Assembly: GCF_040436405.1 (NCBI RefSeq)
Contig: NZ_AP031575.1
Location: 3,599,501 to 3,663,500 of the forward strand
DNA: 64,000 bases
DNA from: Marinomonas sp. THO17
Lineage (GTDB): Bacteria; Pseudomonadota; Gammaproteobacteria; Pseudomonadales; Marinomonadaceae
Reading direction: 5' to 3'
Shown here: in pieces, positions 55,120 through 64,000 of the stretch
How the letters are laid out: each line of letters begins with the position of its first letter
How positions within the stretch are numbered: position 1 is the first letter of the stretch
Notes under the pieces: generated by a model
What the model was told of the DNA's origin: nothing
The model's input: the letters and a program-made list of their open reading frames with translations, nothing else
Databases searched by the model: none
Position numbers and translations under genes: made by a program

Positions 55120-55470
55120 ATGACTGTTGCGACATTTAATCCAGATTCTAGTGTGTCTTTGACACCGAAAGCAGAGCAATACTTTGCTTCAAAATTGGCG
55201 AAATTGCCGGGCAATGTGATTCGTCTCAGTACCAAGGAAAGCGGTTGTACTGGTTTTGCTTATGTATTGGATATTGTTGAGCAAGCACAAGAACAAGATA
55301 CTATTTTAACCTTTGGACAAGTGACTTTGGCAGTGGGAGCAGATTCCATGGCCATGCTGAAAGGAACGGAAATTGATTTGGTGCGCGAAGGCGTGAACCA
55401 GGTTGTGAAATTTAATAATCCAAATGTCGTAGCTGAATGTGGCTGTGGCGAAAGCTTTAGTGTGAGTTAA
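55120..55470 (+). CDS. sufA: A-type Fe-S carrier, SufA/IscA family
   Basis: 116 residues, with the three conserved cysteines: SGCTGFAYVL, then AECGCGESFSV (Cys-Gly-Cys) at the end. Transfers clusters from SufBCD to targets. GGAGG before the ATG, nine bases after sufS. SufA, IscA and ErpA are hard to separate; the suf context favours SufA. Confidence 0.92.
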   Translation: MTVATFNPDSSVSLTPKAEQYFASKLAKLPGNVIRLSTKESGCTGFAYVLDIVEQAQEQDTILTFGQVTLAVGADSMAMLKGTEIDLVREGVNQVVKFNNPNVVAECGCGESFSVS

Positions 55471-55475
55471 ATTTC

Positions 55476-56006
55476 ATGCAAAAAATGGTTGTGACACAGC
55501 GGGATTGTCCTGCTCGACGTGTGCCTAGCGGTGAGCCCGCGGTGATTCCTGAAGGTCAGTTTATTAGCATCAATCAAAGCTTAGGCGGCAATTATACTGT
55601 GACTTGGCAAGGCAATATGCTACGTATTGATGGTACGGATGCCGATGCCATAGGTCAGCAAGCTGAAGTCTTAAGCTTTGCAGATTTAGGTTCTTCTGAC
55701 ATTAATGAAGAGCAAGTGTGGCAAGCCTTAGATACGGTTTACGATCCTGAAATCCCGATTAGTTTGGTTTCTTTAGGCTTGGTCTATGACGTGGCTCTGG
55801 ATCAGGCGAATAAAAGGGTATTGATCAAGATGACTTTAACGGCACCGGGTTGCGGTATGGGGCCTGTGTTGGTCAGTGATGTTAAGTATCGAGTTGAGAA
55901 GGTACCTAATGTTGAAGAGGTCAAAGTGGATCTGGTATTTGACCCACCTTGGTCACGTGACATGATGAGTGAAGAAGCGCAATTAGAAGCCGGCTTGTTT
56001 TTTTGA
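55476..56006 (+). CDS. sufT: Fe-S maturation factor SufT
   Basis: 176 residues. The C-terminal MIP18/DUF59 domain shows VYDPEIPISLVSLGLVYDV and LTAPGCGMGPVLVSDV with its cysteine; the N-terminal ~85 residues are SufT-specific. Assists Fe-S protein maturation. Five bases from sufA. A terminator-like hairpin follows. Confidence 0.93.
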   Translation: MQKMVVTQRDCPARRVPSGEPAVIPEGQFISINQSLGGNYTVTWQGNMLRIDGTDADAIGQQAEVLSFADLGSSDINEEQVWQALDTVYDPEIPISLVSLGLVYDVALDQANKRVLIKMTLTAPGCGMGPVLVSDVKYRVEKVPNVEEVKVDLVFDPPWSRDMMSEEAQLEAGLFF

Positions 56007-56042
56007 TTCGATTCTAAAAGACGGTTTTCTGAGCAGGATAGC

Positions 56043-56081
56043 AACGACTTTAATGGTATCATTAAGGTCGTTTTTATTTTT
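56043..56081 (+). terminator. Intra-operon terminator or attenuator
   Basis: AACGACTTTAATG, GTAT loop, CATTAAGGTCGTT and then TTTATTTTT form a hairpin with one G:T pair and a U-rich tail, between sufT and sufE. It may reduce read-through into sufE-iscS. Confidence 0.8.
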
Positions 56082-56118
56082 AAATGTTGCCATTGAGCAG
56101 CCACGGTTGAGAGGGTAT

Positions 56119-56544
56119 ATGTCTTTACCAAGCACAGATGACATTATTGATGATCTTTCTTTTTTTGATGATTGGGAAGATAAGTACAAATACATTATTG
56201 ATTTAGGTAAGTCCTTGCCTGAATTTGAAGAGCAGTGGCGAACACCTGAGCGTTTGGTGAAAGGTTGTCAAAGCAGTGTGTGGATTCAGCCGGGTAATGC
56301 ACAAGATGCTGAAAGAGGGGAAGTGCTGACCTTTGCAGTTGACAGTGATGCCATTATTGTACGTGGCTTATTGGGGCTGGTGTTGGCGGCATTTGATCAT
56401 AAAACACCACAGGAAATTGTTGATTTTGATATTGCTCACTATTTCTCTGAGTTGGATTTGGAACGTCATCTTAGTCCAACCCGCGGTAATGGCTTGCGAT
56501 CCATTGTAACGCGCATTCAAGGGATAGCGCAGGCGGCAGCGTAA
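56119..56544 (+). CDS. sufE: Sulfur acceptor SufE
   Basis: 141 residues from ATG 56119 (GAGAGG five bases before; the frame extends to 56053 through the hairpin). SufE fold: [20 protein letters not shown], acceptor cysteine in [11 protein letters not shown], and [15 protein letters not shown]. Accepts persulfide from SufS. Separated from the upstream genes by the terminator. Confidence 0.95.
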   Translation: MSLPSTDDIIDDLSFFDDWEDKYKYIIDLGKSLPEFEEQWRTPERLVKGCQSSVWIQPGNAQDAERGEVLTFAVDSDAIIVRGLLGLVLAAFDHKTPQEIVDFDIAHYFSELDLERHLSPTRGNGLRSIVTRIQGIAQAAA

Positions 56545-56563
56545 AGAAGTGGAAAGAAACTCA

Positions 56564-57715
56564 ATGAATATTCCAGTGTATTTAGACAATTCAGCCACCA
56601 CGCCAGTGGATTCAAGAGTTGCTGAAAAAATGATGGCCTGTCTGACCCAAGACGGGAATTTCGGTAACCCTGCTTCGCGCTCACATATGTATGGTTGGCG
56701 CGCGGAAGAAGCGGTTGAAGAAGCGCGTTTGCAGGTGGCGAGTCTTATTAATGCTGATGCGCGAGAAATTGTTTGGACATCCGGGGCGACAGAGGCGAAT
56801 AATCTGGCTTTAAAAGGTGTCGCGCATGCGTATCGTCAAAAAGGCCGTCACATCATTACTTCCATGATAGAGCACAAAGCGGTACTTGATCCTTGCAAAC
56901 AGCTTGAAAAAGAGGGTTTTGAGGTTACTTACTTGCAGCCAGATGTGCATGGTGTGATTTCGCCTGAGCAAGTACAAGCAGCGATCAAAGAAGACACCAT
57001 TTTAGTTTCCTTAATGCATGGCAATAATGAATTGGGTGTGTTGACGGATATTGCGGCGATTGGCCAATTGACCCGTGAAAAGGGGATATTTCTGCATGTT
57101 GATGCAGCGCAAACCACAGGCAAAGTGGCGATTGATGTGAATGCGATGAAGGTGGATCTTATGTCACTTACGGCGCATAAAACTTATGGCCCAAAAGGCA
57201 TAGGCGCATTGTTTGTTCGTCGTTCACCTAAGGTTAAGTTGGAAGCGCAAATTCATGGCGGTGGTCATGAGCGCGGTATGCGCTCTGGTACTTTAGCAAC
57301 TCACCAAATTGTCGGTATGGGAGAAGCTTTTCGTATTGCTGCCCAAGATATGGACAGTGATTGTGAGCGTATTAAAGGGTTACGCGAACGTCTATGGAAA
57401 GGTTTGCTGGAAATAGGTGGTGTCCACTTAAATGGTGATGCAGAACAACGCGTAGCAGGTGTGATTAACGTGGGTTTTGATCAGGTGGATGGTGAGGTGC
57501 TGCTTATGTCATTGAGTGACATTGCGGTCTCTTCTGGTTCCGCTTGTACTTCTGCCAGTCTTGAACCTTCTTATGTACTTCGGGCTTTGGGCTTAGAGGA
57601 TAATTTGGCACACAGTTCATTACGTTTGTCGGTTGGTCGTTTTACGACTCAAGAAGACGTAGACTTTGCAGTCGAGACGATTAGCAAGGCAGTTACTGCG
57701 CTAAGAGCGGCCTGA
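56564..57715 (+). CDS. iscS: Cysteine desulfurase, IscS-type
   Basis: 383 residues from ATG 56564 (GGAAAG before it; GTG 56549 also possible). Group I desulfurase: [31 protein letters not shown] lysine in [19 protein letters not shown], catalytic Cys in [15 protein letters not shown]. The flexible loop identifies it as IscS/NifS type rather than SufS. It follows sufE by twenty bases; no iscU or hscBA genes are near. Confidence 0.94.
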   Translation: MNIPVYLDNSATTPVDSRVAEKMMACLTQDGNFGNPASRSHMYGWRAEEAVEEARLQVASLINADAREIVWTSGATEANNLALKGVAHAYRQKGRHIITSMIEHKAVLDPCKQLEKEGFEVTYLQPDVHGVISPEQVQAAIKEDTILVSLMHGNNELGVLTDIAAIGQLTREKGIFLHVDAAQTTGKVAIDVNAMKVDLMSLTAHKTYGPKGIGALFVRRSPKVKLEAQIHGGGHERGMRSGTLATHQIVGMGEAFRIAAQDMDSDCERIKGLRERLWKGLLEIGGVHLNGDAEQRVAGVINVGFDQVDGEVLLMSLSDIAVSSGSACTSASLEPSYVLRALGLEDNLAHSSLRLSVGRFTTQEDVDFAVETISKAVTALRAA

Positions 57716-57784
57716 GTAAAGAAAAAAGCGTGGAAATCGAAAAAATATCTTAGTTTGAGCATACAATTTTCATAAATTGATGCG

Positions 57785-57790
57785 TATAAT
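57785..57790 (+). promoter_or_regulatory. -10 element, likely ndk promoter
   Basis: A perfect TATAAT about 94 bases before the ndk start; the -35 region at 17 bp spacing is poor (ACAATT), so a weak or activated promoter is likely. Confidence 0.5.
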
Positions 57791-57883
57791 CCACGCGCTG
57801 AAACTTTTAAGTCCTGGGTCATGGCTTTTATGGTTTTCGTCAAATTAGCCATCACCCATTAAAAATAAATTTGGAGTTATATC

Positions 57884-58291
57884 ATGGCGTTAGAACGCAC
57901 TCTATCTATCATTAAGCCGGATGCGGTAGCGAAAAACGTAATCGGTGAAATCTACACTCGTTTCGAGCGTGCTGGTTTCAAAATCGTTGAAGCAAAAATG
58001 ATTCAACTAGACGACGAATTGGCTGGCGGTTTCTACGCTGAGCACAAAGAGCGTCCTTTCTACAAAGATTTGGTCGCTTTCATGACATCTGGTCCTGTTG
58101 TGGTTTCTGTTCTTGAAGGTGAAGGTGCGGTTCTTCGCCATCGTGAACTAATGGGTGCAACTAACCCTAAAGAAGCAGCTGCTGGCACTTTGCGTGCTGA
58201 CTACGCAACTTCTATTGATGCTAACGCTGTACACGGTTCTGACTCTGTTGAATCTGCTGCACGCGAAATTTCTTACTTCTTCGGTAAGTAA
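57884..58291 (+). CDS. ndk: Nucleoside diphosphate kinase
   Basis: 135 residues, slightly short for bacterial Ndk but complete. Transfers the gamma-phosphate of ATP to nucleoside diphosphates. LSIIKPDAV at the start, [18 protein letters not shown], and the catalytic histidine loop [16 protein letters not shown] before the ATG. Own promoter likely; ends at a terminator. Confidence 0.97.
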   Translation: MALERTLSIIKPDAVAKNVIGEIYTRFERAGFKIVEAKMIQLDDELAGGFYAEHKERPFYKDLVAFMTSGPVVVSVLEGEGAVLRHRELMGATNPKEAAAGTLRADYATSIDANAVHGSDSVESAAREISYFFGK

Positions 58292-58327
58292 TTGACAGCT
58301 TGAGCCTTTTTGCTCAAAGCATTTAAA

Positions 58328-58354
58328 AAGGCGGGCATTAGCCCGCTTTTTTAC
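58328..58354 (+). terminator. Rho-independent terminator after ndk
   Basis: GCGGGC, ATTA loop, GCCCGC and TTTTTT, preceded by AAAAAG. A second, longer hairpin (CTGAAAAG...CTTTTCAG then GAGGCTTTTTT) follows at 58363-58394. Confidence 0.93.
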
Positions 58355-58434
58355 AGAGGCTTCTGAAAAGAAAATCCTTTTCAGAGGCTTTTTTCGTTTA
58401 CACTTAATGCTATTACGGCAAGCGATTTGGAATT

Positions 58435-59550
58435 ATGACTGACACCAACAAAGTAAACCTACTGGGTTTATCTCCAACTAAACTGATTGAATTCTTCGAA
58501 TCCATCGGTGAGAAAAAGTTTCGCGCCACTCAGGTGATGAAATGGATTCATCAGAAAGGAGCGGAAAGCTTCGATGAAATGACGGATGTCAGTAAGGCGT
58601 TACGTGCCAAGCTTGAGACCATTTGTGAAATTCGTGCGCCGGAAGTGGTGTCGCAGAATATTTCCAAAGACGGGACACGTAAATGGATCATTCGTACCGA
58701 AGGCGGTAAAAATGATTGCGTGGAAACCGTATTGATCCCAGACGGTGATCGCGCCACTTTATGTGTTTCGTCGCAAGTGGGTTGTTCACTGGATTGCAGT
58801 TTTTGTTCAACGGGGAAGCAGGGCTTTAACCGAAATTTGACGCCTGCTGAAATCATTGGTCAGTTGTGGATCGCCATAAAATCCTTTGGTCCGATGGATC
58901 CTAATGGACCGCGTCGTGTGACCAATGTGGTAATGATGGGCATGGGTGAGCCTTTGATGAACTTCGAGCCAGTCGTGGATGCAATGATTTTGATGATGCA
59001 CGATAATGCATACGGTCTGTCAAAACGTCGAGTCACCTTGAGTACGTCAGGCGTGGTACCTAAAATCTATGAGTTGATTAAGCGTACCGATGTGTCTTTG
59101 GCTATTTCATTGCATGCGCCGAATAATCCATTGCGTGATGAATTGGTGCCGATTAACCGAAAATATCCCATTGCTGAGTTATTGGAAGCTTGCCAGCATT
59201 ATCTTGCCAATCTACCTGATAAACGTCATATCACCATTGAGTATACCTTGATGTCAGGTGTGAACGATAATGAAGAACAGGCTCTTGAATTGGTAGAATT
59301 ACTAAAAGATTTGGAATGCAAGGTTAACCTGATTCCGTTTAATCCATTTCCACATTCAGGTTACGAAAAACCTTCCAATAACCGCACACGTCGTTTCCAA
59401 AAAATCTTAGCTGATGCTGGTTATACTGTAACGGTTCGTACCACTCGCGGAGATGATATCGATGCCGCTTGTGGTCAATTGGTAGGGGATTTCCACGATA
59501 AGACTCGCCGTAGTCAGAGATATATTGAGTTACGCGAAATATCTGGTTAA
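58435..59550 (+). CDS. rlmN: Dual-specificity RNA methyltransferase RlmN
   Basis: 371 residues. Radical SAM enzyme methylating A2503 of 23S rRNA and A37 of some tRNAs. Radical cluster [11 protein letters not shown] (three Cys), SAM region [30 protein letters not shown], and the resolving cysteine in [12 protein letters not shown]. First of the rlmN-pilF-rodZ-ispG-hisS run. Depends on Fe-S assembly from the suf genes upstream. Confidence 0.96.
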   Translation: MTDTNKVNLLGLSPTKLIEFFESIGEKKFRATQVMKWIHQKGAESFDEMTDVSKALRAKLETICEIRAPEVVSQNISKDGTRKWIIRTEGGKNDCVETVLIPDGDRATLCVSSQVGCSLDCSFCSTGKQGFNRNLTPAEIIGQLWIAIKSFGPMDPNGPRRVTNVVMMGMGEPLMNFEPVVDAMILMMHDNAYGLSKRRVTLSTSGVVPKIYELIKRTDVSLAISLHAPNNPLRDELVPINRKYPIAELLEACQHYLANLPDKRHITIEYTLMSGVNDNEEQALELVELLKDLECKVNLIPFNPFPHSGYEKPSNNRTRRFQKILADAGYTVTVRTTRGDDIDAACGQLVGDFHDKTRRSQRYIELREISG

Positions 59551-59592
59551 TGCACACTCAAGTTAATAAATGGATAAGACAAGGATGTCTTT

Positions 59593-60315
59593 ATGCCACA
59601 ACGAAAATGGGCTTGGCTGTTGTTCTGGGTTTGGCTAACAGCTTGTTCTGATAAATATTCTCACCAAGCAACCCGCTTGCCTTTAGATAAGCGTTTGTCA
59701 CTTATTCAGACGCACTTATTACTTGGTCAGTTTTCACTTGCTAAACAGGAGTTAGAGCGAATAAAAGAGGCGGATCAGTTAAGGGAATACTGGCGATTAA
59801 GCAGTTTATATTGGCTAACGCTAAAGGATTTTGAAATGGCTGAAAAGGTTTCGAAAGAGGGATTAAAAAGATATCCAATGGATGCTTTTTTACTCAATAA
59901 TTATGGTGTGCTATTGGGAACAAAAAAACATTGGAAAGAAGCCTGCGAACTTTTTCAACAAGCTGAGCAAGTGGCATTGTTACCTCGCCAATCTGTACAA
60001 ATAAATCTTTCGCGCTGTGCCTTACGTCAGGAAGACGTAAATTTAGCCAAGAAGCATATAGTAAGAGCAAAAGAAATCGCAGATTTGCCAGTTATAGGTT
60101 TGCTGACTGAGCTCAATCTTGTTTTAATACAAGGTAATAATGACAAAGCTCGTATAATTTTTAATAATATCCAAGCTCAGGCCAACATCGCTCTAGGATG
60201 GGCGCATTTTAATGAGTTTACCTGTTTGTCCAAGTATATAAATCGACACGAGGATGACGCGGCACAGTACTCATATGCGAGTGATTTTACATGCCTCAAT
60301 GGCTCAAGGTATTGA
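59593..60315 (+). CDS. pilF: Type IV pilus assembly lipoprotein, PilF/PilW family
   Basis: 240 residues. Lipoprotein signal ending in WLTACSDK (Cys18), followed by TPR-like helix pairs (LLGQFSLAKQELERIKEAD, FEMAEKVSKEGLKRYPMDAF, KHWKEACELFQQAEQV). PilF guides secretin assembly in the outer membrane. Sequence is weakly conserved; position between rlmN and rodZ supports the call. It is rather divergent, with only four or so TPR units. Confidence 0.82.
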   Translation: MPQRKWAWLLFWVWLTACSDKYSHQATRLPLDKRLSLIQTHLLLGQFSLAKQELERIKEADQLREYWRLSSLYWLTLKDFEMAEKVSKEGLKRYPMDAFLLNNYGVLLGTKKHWKEACELFQQAEQVALLPRQSVQINLSRCALRQEDVNLAKKHIVRAKEIADLPVIGLLTELNLVLIQGNNDKARIIFNNIQAQANIALGWAHFNEFTCLSKYINRHEDDAAQYSYASDFTCLNGSRY

Positions 60316-60316
60316 C

Positions 60317-61612
60317 ATGACAACTGATAAGCAACTAGACACTCCTTTTGATAAAGAAAGTTTTGATAAAGAAGGTTTTGAAAAAGAAGGTTTTGAAAAA
60401 GATAGTTTTGAACAAGACAGCACTGTGGATAATTTGACATCGAACACTGAAGAAACAACATCCGATTTGGCAGCACATTCGCTAAATACTGAGACTACAG
60501 ATGCAAACGAAACAAAAATAACAGTTGAACAAGATGACCCTCAAATCCTAGATGAAGTGGATCCTACTATTACAGAAGAGAATAATCTTGACAATAAAAT
60601 GCTTGATGAAGACGCCTTAGCTGAACATCAAATACTAGACATTGGTGAAACATTAAGAACCAAACGTGAAGAATTAGGTCTGGATTCGCGTCAGGTGGCA
60701 ACTGAACTCAAGTTCACCATAGACCAAGTGAAAGCGCTGGAAGATAATCATTTCACTTTTTTCCGTTCCATGACATTTGCCCGCGGCTTTTTGAAAAGTT
60801 ATTGCCGTCTGTTGGACATCGACAACAAAGATATCTTAGCGGCATTCGATCAGCGTCAATCTCAGGGTAAGCCGAGCATTCAACCAGTTGATAAAGTCGC
60901 TCAAAAACAGTCCCACCTTGGTGATCCTATCGTCATCTTTATATCCGTAGTGATCATTGCCGTCTTGCTCTTCTTCGTCTTTTGGTGGCCATCGCAGAAT
61001 TCCGCTGAGGCTATTGGTGAGGCAGATGCGCCTGTTGCAGTAGAACAACAGCAAGCAGCAAGTGAAACGACTCAAAGTAACGAAAGTACACCTGGTGTTG
61101 CGGAGCCTGAAAATACTGAGCCTAAAGAGCAGGCGCAGTCAGTGGCAAGCATTCAACAGGCGGAAACTCAGCAAACGCAAACAGATGTGGAAGAGGTTTC
61201 TGCCAATAGTCAGTCAGAGACGAATCAGCCAGAGACGAATAATGTGGTAACAGGTTTGTCTCCTGAAACGGTGGCGTTATTTGAACAAGAGGGTATAAGT
61301 CCTGATGAAGTGGTCAAGGCCACGCAGGAGAAAATAGAAGCGCCTGTTGAGCAAAGTGTACAAGCTTTCTATTTGGATGATATTGAAATTACCTATGATG
61401 ATGATTGCTGGACAGAGATTCGTGATGCGAGTGGTAAGATTTTGTTTTCCGGTGTAAAAACGGCTGGTAGCGAGTTGTCTTTAACTGGCGAAGCACCATA
61501 TCGAGTGGTGTTCGGTTATTCAAGAGGGGTTTCCTCATTGAAGTTCAAAGGCCAAGCATTTGATTTTTCACCTTTCGTTCGCCAAGATTTGGCTCGCTTT
61601 GAGCTCAAGTAG
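60317..61612 (+). CDS. rodZ: Cytoskeletal protein RodZ with extended N-terminus
   Basis: 431 residues from ATG 60317 (AAGG eight bases before); the frame extends back to 60254 inside pilF. RodZ ties MreB to the elongasome. Helix-turn-helix at about 110-170 ([20 protein letters not shown], then [13 protein letters not shown]), membrane helix near 205-225 ([19 protein letters not shown]), acidic periplasmic linker, and DUF4115 at the C-terminus ([15 protein letters not shown]). Unusual: ~100 acidic residues precede the HTH, starting with five FDKES-like repeats. Confidence 0.93.
   Translation: MTTDKQLDTPFDKESFDKEGFEKEGFEKDSFEQDSTVDNLTSNTEETTSDLAAHSLNTETTDANETKITVEQDDPQILDEVDPTITEENNLDNKMLDEDALAEHQILDIGETLRTKREELGLDSRQVATELKFTIDQVKALEDNHFTFFRSMTFARGFLKSYCRLLDIDNKDILAAFDQRQSQGKPSIQPVDKVAQKQSHLGDPIVIFISVVIIAVLLFFVFWWPSQNSAEAIGEADAPVAVEQQQAASETTQSNESTPGVAEPENTEPKEQAQSVASIQQAETQQTQTDVEEVSANSQSETNQPETNNVVTGLSPETVALFEQEGISPDEVVKATQEKIEAPVEQSVQAFYLDDIEITYDDDCWTEIRDASGKILFSGVKTAGSELSLTGEAPYRVVFGYSRGVSSLKFKGQAFDFSPFVRQDLARFELK
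60347..60421 (+). repeat. Five 15-bp tandem repeats in rodZ
   Basis: Codons read [25 protein letters not shown] in a row. Nucleotides repeat TTTGATAAAGAAAGT with few changes. Copy number may vary between strains. Confidence 0.9.
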
Positions 61613-61620
61613 AGAAAGAT

Positions 61621-62733
61621 ATGCATTTTGAATCACCTATAAAACGTCGCCATTCCCGTCAGATTATGGTTGGGGATGTGCCAGTTGGCGGTGGTGCGCC
61701 AATCAGTGTTCAGAGTATGACGAACACAGAAACCTGTGATGTAGAGGCAACGGTAGCGCAGATTCGAGCCATAGCTGAAGCGGGAGCAGATATTGTTCGT
61801 GTATCAGTGCCTTCGATGGACGCTGCAGAAGCTTTTAAGCAAATTCGCCAAGCGGTTTCTGTTCCCTTGGTTGCAGATATTCATTTTGACTACAAGATTG
61901 CTTTGAAAGTGGCCGAATACGGTGTGGATTGTTTGCGAATTAATCCGGGTAATATAGGTAACAAAGATAGGGTGCGTTCTGTTGTAGACTGCGCTCGTGA
62001 TAAAAATATTCCGATACGTATCGGTGTCAATGCTGGCTCTCTTGAGAAAGATTTGCAAAAGAAATACGGTGAACCCACTCCTGATGCTCTGGTGGAGTCT
62101 GCGTTCCGTCAAATTCAGTATTTTGATGAACTGGATTTCCATGAATATAAGTTGAGCTTAAAAGCATCGGATATTTTCATGACGGTTGAAGCCTACCGTA
62201 AAATTGCTTCACAGATAGATAATCCTCTCCACCTTGGTATCACCGAGGCCGGTGGTTTACGTTCGGGTACGGTAAAATCTTCCATTGGCCTTGGCTTATT
62301 GTTGATGGATGGTATAGGTGATACCTTGCGTGTGTCTTTGGCGGCCGATCCAGTGCAAGAAATTAAAGTAGGTTGGGACATGTTGCGCAGTTTGAAATTG
62401 CGTAATCGTGGCATTAACTTTATTGCTTGTCCTAGTTGTTCACGTCAGAATTTTGATGTTATTAAAACCATGAACGAACTAGAAGAACGTTTAGAAGACG
62501 TCACCATTCCAATGGATGTGGCGGTAATTGGTTGTGTGGTGAATGGCCCAGGTGAAGCTAAAGAGGCTGATATTGGTTTAACTGGCGGTACCCCGAACAA
62601 TCTGATTTATCAAGACGGTAAGCCTGATAGTAAAACCAAAAACCTGTCATTGGTGGACGATCTAGAGAAAAAAATTCGCGAGAAGGCCATTCTTAAAGAG
62701 CAAGAAATGGCCAACATTATTGCTAAAAGTTAA
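61621..62733 (+). CDS. ispG: 4-hydroxy-3-methylbut-2-enyl diphosphate synthase
   Basis: 370 residues. Fe-S enzyme of the MEP isoprenoid route. [30 protein letters not shown], split, matches the start; cluster cysteines in [14 protein letters not shown] (two) and [18 protein letters not shown] (one). Nine bases from rodZ; same operon. Reduction of MEcPP requires flavodoxin or ferredoxin. Confidence 0.97.
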   Translation: MHFESPIKRRHSRQIMVGDVPVGGGAPISVQSMTNTETCDVEATVAQIRAIAEAGADIVRVSVPSMDAAEAFKQIRQAVSVPLVADIHFDYKIALKVAEYGVDCLRINPGNIGNKDRVRSVVDCARDKNIPIRIGVNAGSLEKDLQKKYGEPTPDALVESAFRQIQYFDELDFHEYKLSLKASDIFMTVEAYRKIASQIDNPLHLGITEAGGLRSGTVKSSIGLGLLLMDGIGDTLRVSLAADPVQEIKVGWDMLRSLKLRNRGINFIACPSCSRQNFDVIKTMNELEERLEDVTIPMDVAVIGCVVNGPGEAKEADIGLTGGTPNNLIYQDGKPDSKTKNLSLVDDLEKKIREKAILKEQEMANIIAKS

Positions 62734-62742
62734 GGATCCATA

Positions 62743-64000
62743 GTGGCTCGTAAAATTCAAGCGATCCGAGGGATGAATGATATCCTTCCTGATCAATCTT
62801 CTGTCTGGTTGTATCTAGAAAAGACAGTTGCCGATGTTGTTAAGTCTTACGGTTATCAACAAATTCGTTTTCCTATTGTGGAAAATACGGATTTGTTTAA
62901 GCGTGGTGTGGGTGAAACAACAGATATAGTTGAGAAAGAAATGTACACCTTTGAGGATCGTAATGGTGAGTCTTTGACTTTGCGTCCTGAGGGTACAGCC
63001 AGTTGTGTGCGTGCAGCTGATCAAGCCGGTTTGTTATTTAACCAAGTACAGCGTCTGTGGTACACAGGCCCTATGTTTCGCTATGAGCGTCCGCAGAAAG
63101 GTCGTTATCGTCAATTCCACCAAATTGGTGTGGAGTCATTCGGCATGGCAAGTGCAGACATAGATGCTGAATTGATCATTTTATCCGCTAAACTGTGGCA
63201 GCAATTAGGCTTACTAGAGCAGGTTGAGTTGCAGTTGAATACCATAGGTTTGGCGTCAGAACGAGAAGCCTTTAAAGCCAGCTTGGTTGACTATCTAACT
63301 GAATTCAAAGAAGAGTTGGACGAGGACAGTCAGCGTCGTTTGACCACCAATCCATTGCGTATCTTGGATTCAAAAGATGCTAAGACACAAGACGTCTTAA
63401 AAAATGCGCCCAGTCTTGATGATTTCATTGGTGAAGAATCGCGAGCGCACTTTGATCGCTTGCAAGCCATTCTGACCGCTAATGGTGTGCCTTTTGTGAT
63501 TAATAATCGCTTGGTTCGCGGTTTGGATTATTACGGTAAGACAGTATTTGAATGGGTGACAAGCCATTTGGGTGCACAAGCTACCGTTTGTGCAGGTGGA
63601 CGTTATGATGGTTTGGTTGAACAGCTTGGTGGTAAAGCGACACCTGCGGTGGGGTTCGCCATGGGTGTTGAGCGTCTTATCCTGTTATTGGAAACCCTAA
63701 ATCTGGTGCCTGAAGAAGCGCAATACCGTACAGATGTGTTTATCATCAGCTTGGGTGAAGAAGCTGAAATCGCTTCAACAGTGTTGGCTGAACAGATTCG
63801 AAAGGCCAATCCAGAATTGGTGGTATTGCGTCATTGTGGTGGCGGAAACTTCAAGAACCAAATGAAAAAAGCCGATCGTTCAAATGCCCGTTATACCCTG
63901 ATTATGGGGCAAGACGAAGTAGACCAAAGTATTTGCCAGATGAAAGATATGAAAACGGGTGAGCAAATAGCTATTGCATTGGTAAATTTACCAGAGCATT
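62743..64000 (+). CDS. hisS: Histidyl-tRNA synthetase (3' partial)
   Basis: GTG start at 62743 with AAGGA before it; 419 codons are visible and no stop, so the last few residues lie beyond the window. Class II motifs: LRPEGTASCVRA, motif 2 RYERPQKGRYRQFHQIG, histidine motifs LVRGLDYYGKTVFEW and AGGRYDGLVEQLGG, motif 3 GFAMGVERL, then the anticodon domain. Nine bases after ispG. Charges tRNA-His. Confidence 0.97.
   Translation, partial: MARKIQAIRGMNDILPDQSSVWLYLEKTVADVVKSYGYQQIRFPIVENTDLFKRGVGETTDIVEKEMYTFEDRNGESLTLRPEGTASCVRAADQAGLLFNQVQRLWYTGPMFRYERPQKGRYRQFHQIGVESFGMASADIDAELIILSAKLWQQLGLLEQVELQLNTIGLASEREAFKASLVDYLTEFKEELDEDSQRRLTTNPLRILDSKDAKTQDVLKNAPSLDDFIGEESRAHFDRLQAILTANGVPFVINNRLVRGLDYYGKTVFEWVTSHLGAQATVCAGGRYDGLVEQLGGKATPAVGFAMGVERLILLLETLNLVPEEAQYRTDVFIISLGEEAEIASTVLAEQIRKANPELVVLRHCGGGNFKNQMKKADRSNARYTLIMGQDEVDQSICQMKDMKTGEQIAIALVNLPEH

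Overview
The window reads as chromosomal DNA of a marine gammaproteobacterium, most likely Marinomonas or a close Oceanospirillales relative. This is inferred from the gammaproteobacterial order rlmN-pilF-rodZ-ispG-hisS, an iscR-suf-iscS cluster next to ndk, a carboxynorspermidine pathway, and many repeat-encoded GFGWG-type frames. No database search was possible.

Layout. 1-3.6 kb: the 3' end of a DUF4350 gene, then moxR and DUF58, all overlapping by ATGA. 3.7-4.9 kb: an lldD-type alpha-hydroxy-acid dehydrogenase on the minus strand. 4.9-14.7 kb: an accessory region of small cassette-like genes (a beta-rich hypothetical, higBA, a glutathione S-transferase, hipBA, three or four short hypotheticals and a lipoprotein) separated by attC-like imperfect palindromes and by several families of interspersed repeats. 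No integron integrase is visible, so it looks like an integrase-less attC cluster invaded by a repeat element. 14.8-33.1 kb: a catabolic locus with two related GNAT proteins, two aldehyde dehydrogenases, a HAD hydrolase, two FAD amine oxidoreductases, a Tat-exported solute-binding protein with its ABC transporter, an AraC-type and an Lrp-type regulator, an aspartoacylase-family deacylase and a class III aminotransferase. 33.3-49.6 kb: ghrA-like reductase, a coiled-coil membrane protein, nspC and carboxynorspermidine dehydrogenase, NnrU, a chemoreceptor, a YegD-like Hsp70, an FUSC-type membrane protein, a CSS-EAL phosphodiesterase, a cobalamin riboswitch with a CbiM-like gene, and a TetR/fadH divergent pair. 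49.8-57.7 kb: iscR-sufBCDS-sufA-sufT-sufE-iscS. 57.9-64 kb: ndk, rlmN, pilF, rodZ, ispG and hisS, which runs off the window.

How the genes work together. The 14.8-33 kb locus has the parts to import an amino compound, deacylate it, oxidise or transaminate amino groups to aldehydes, and oxidise the aldehydes via succinate semialdehyde to succinate. The substrate is unknown; an acylated polyamine or opine-like compound is a guess. The suf cluster is an iron-sulfur assembly operon under iscR, whose promoter carries two IscR-type boxes; its product is needed by RlmN and IspG encoded just downstream. The most unusual structure is in the accessory region: a conserved ~330-bp repeat ending in a GTTA core lies immediately upstream of four cassette genes, and a second repeat begins inside an apparently interrupted attC, suggesting an attC-associated mobile unit, one copy of which may contain hipBA.
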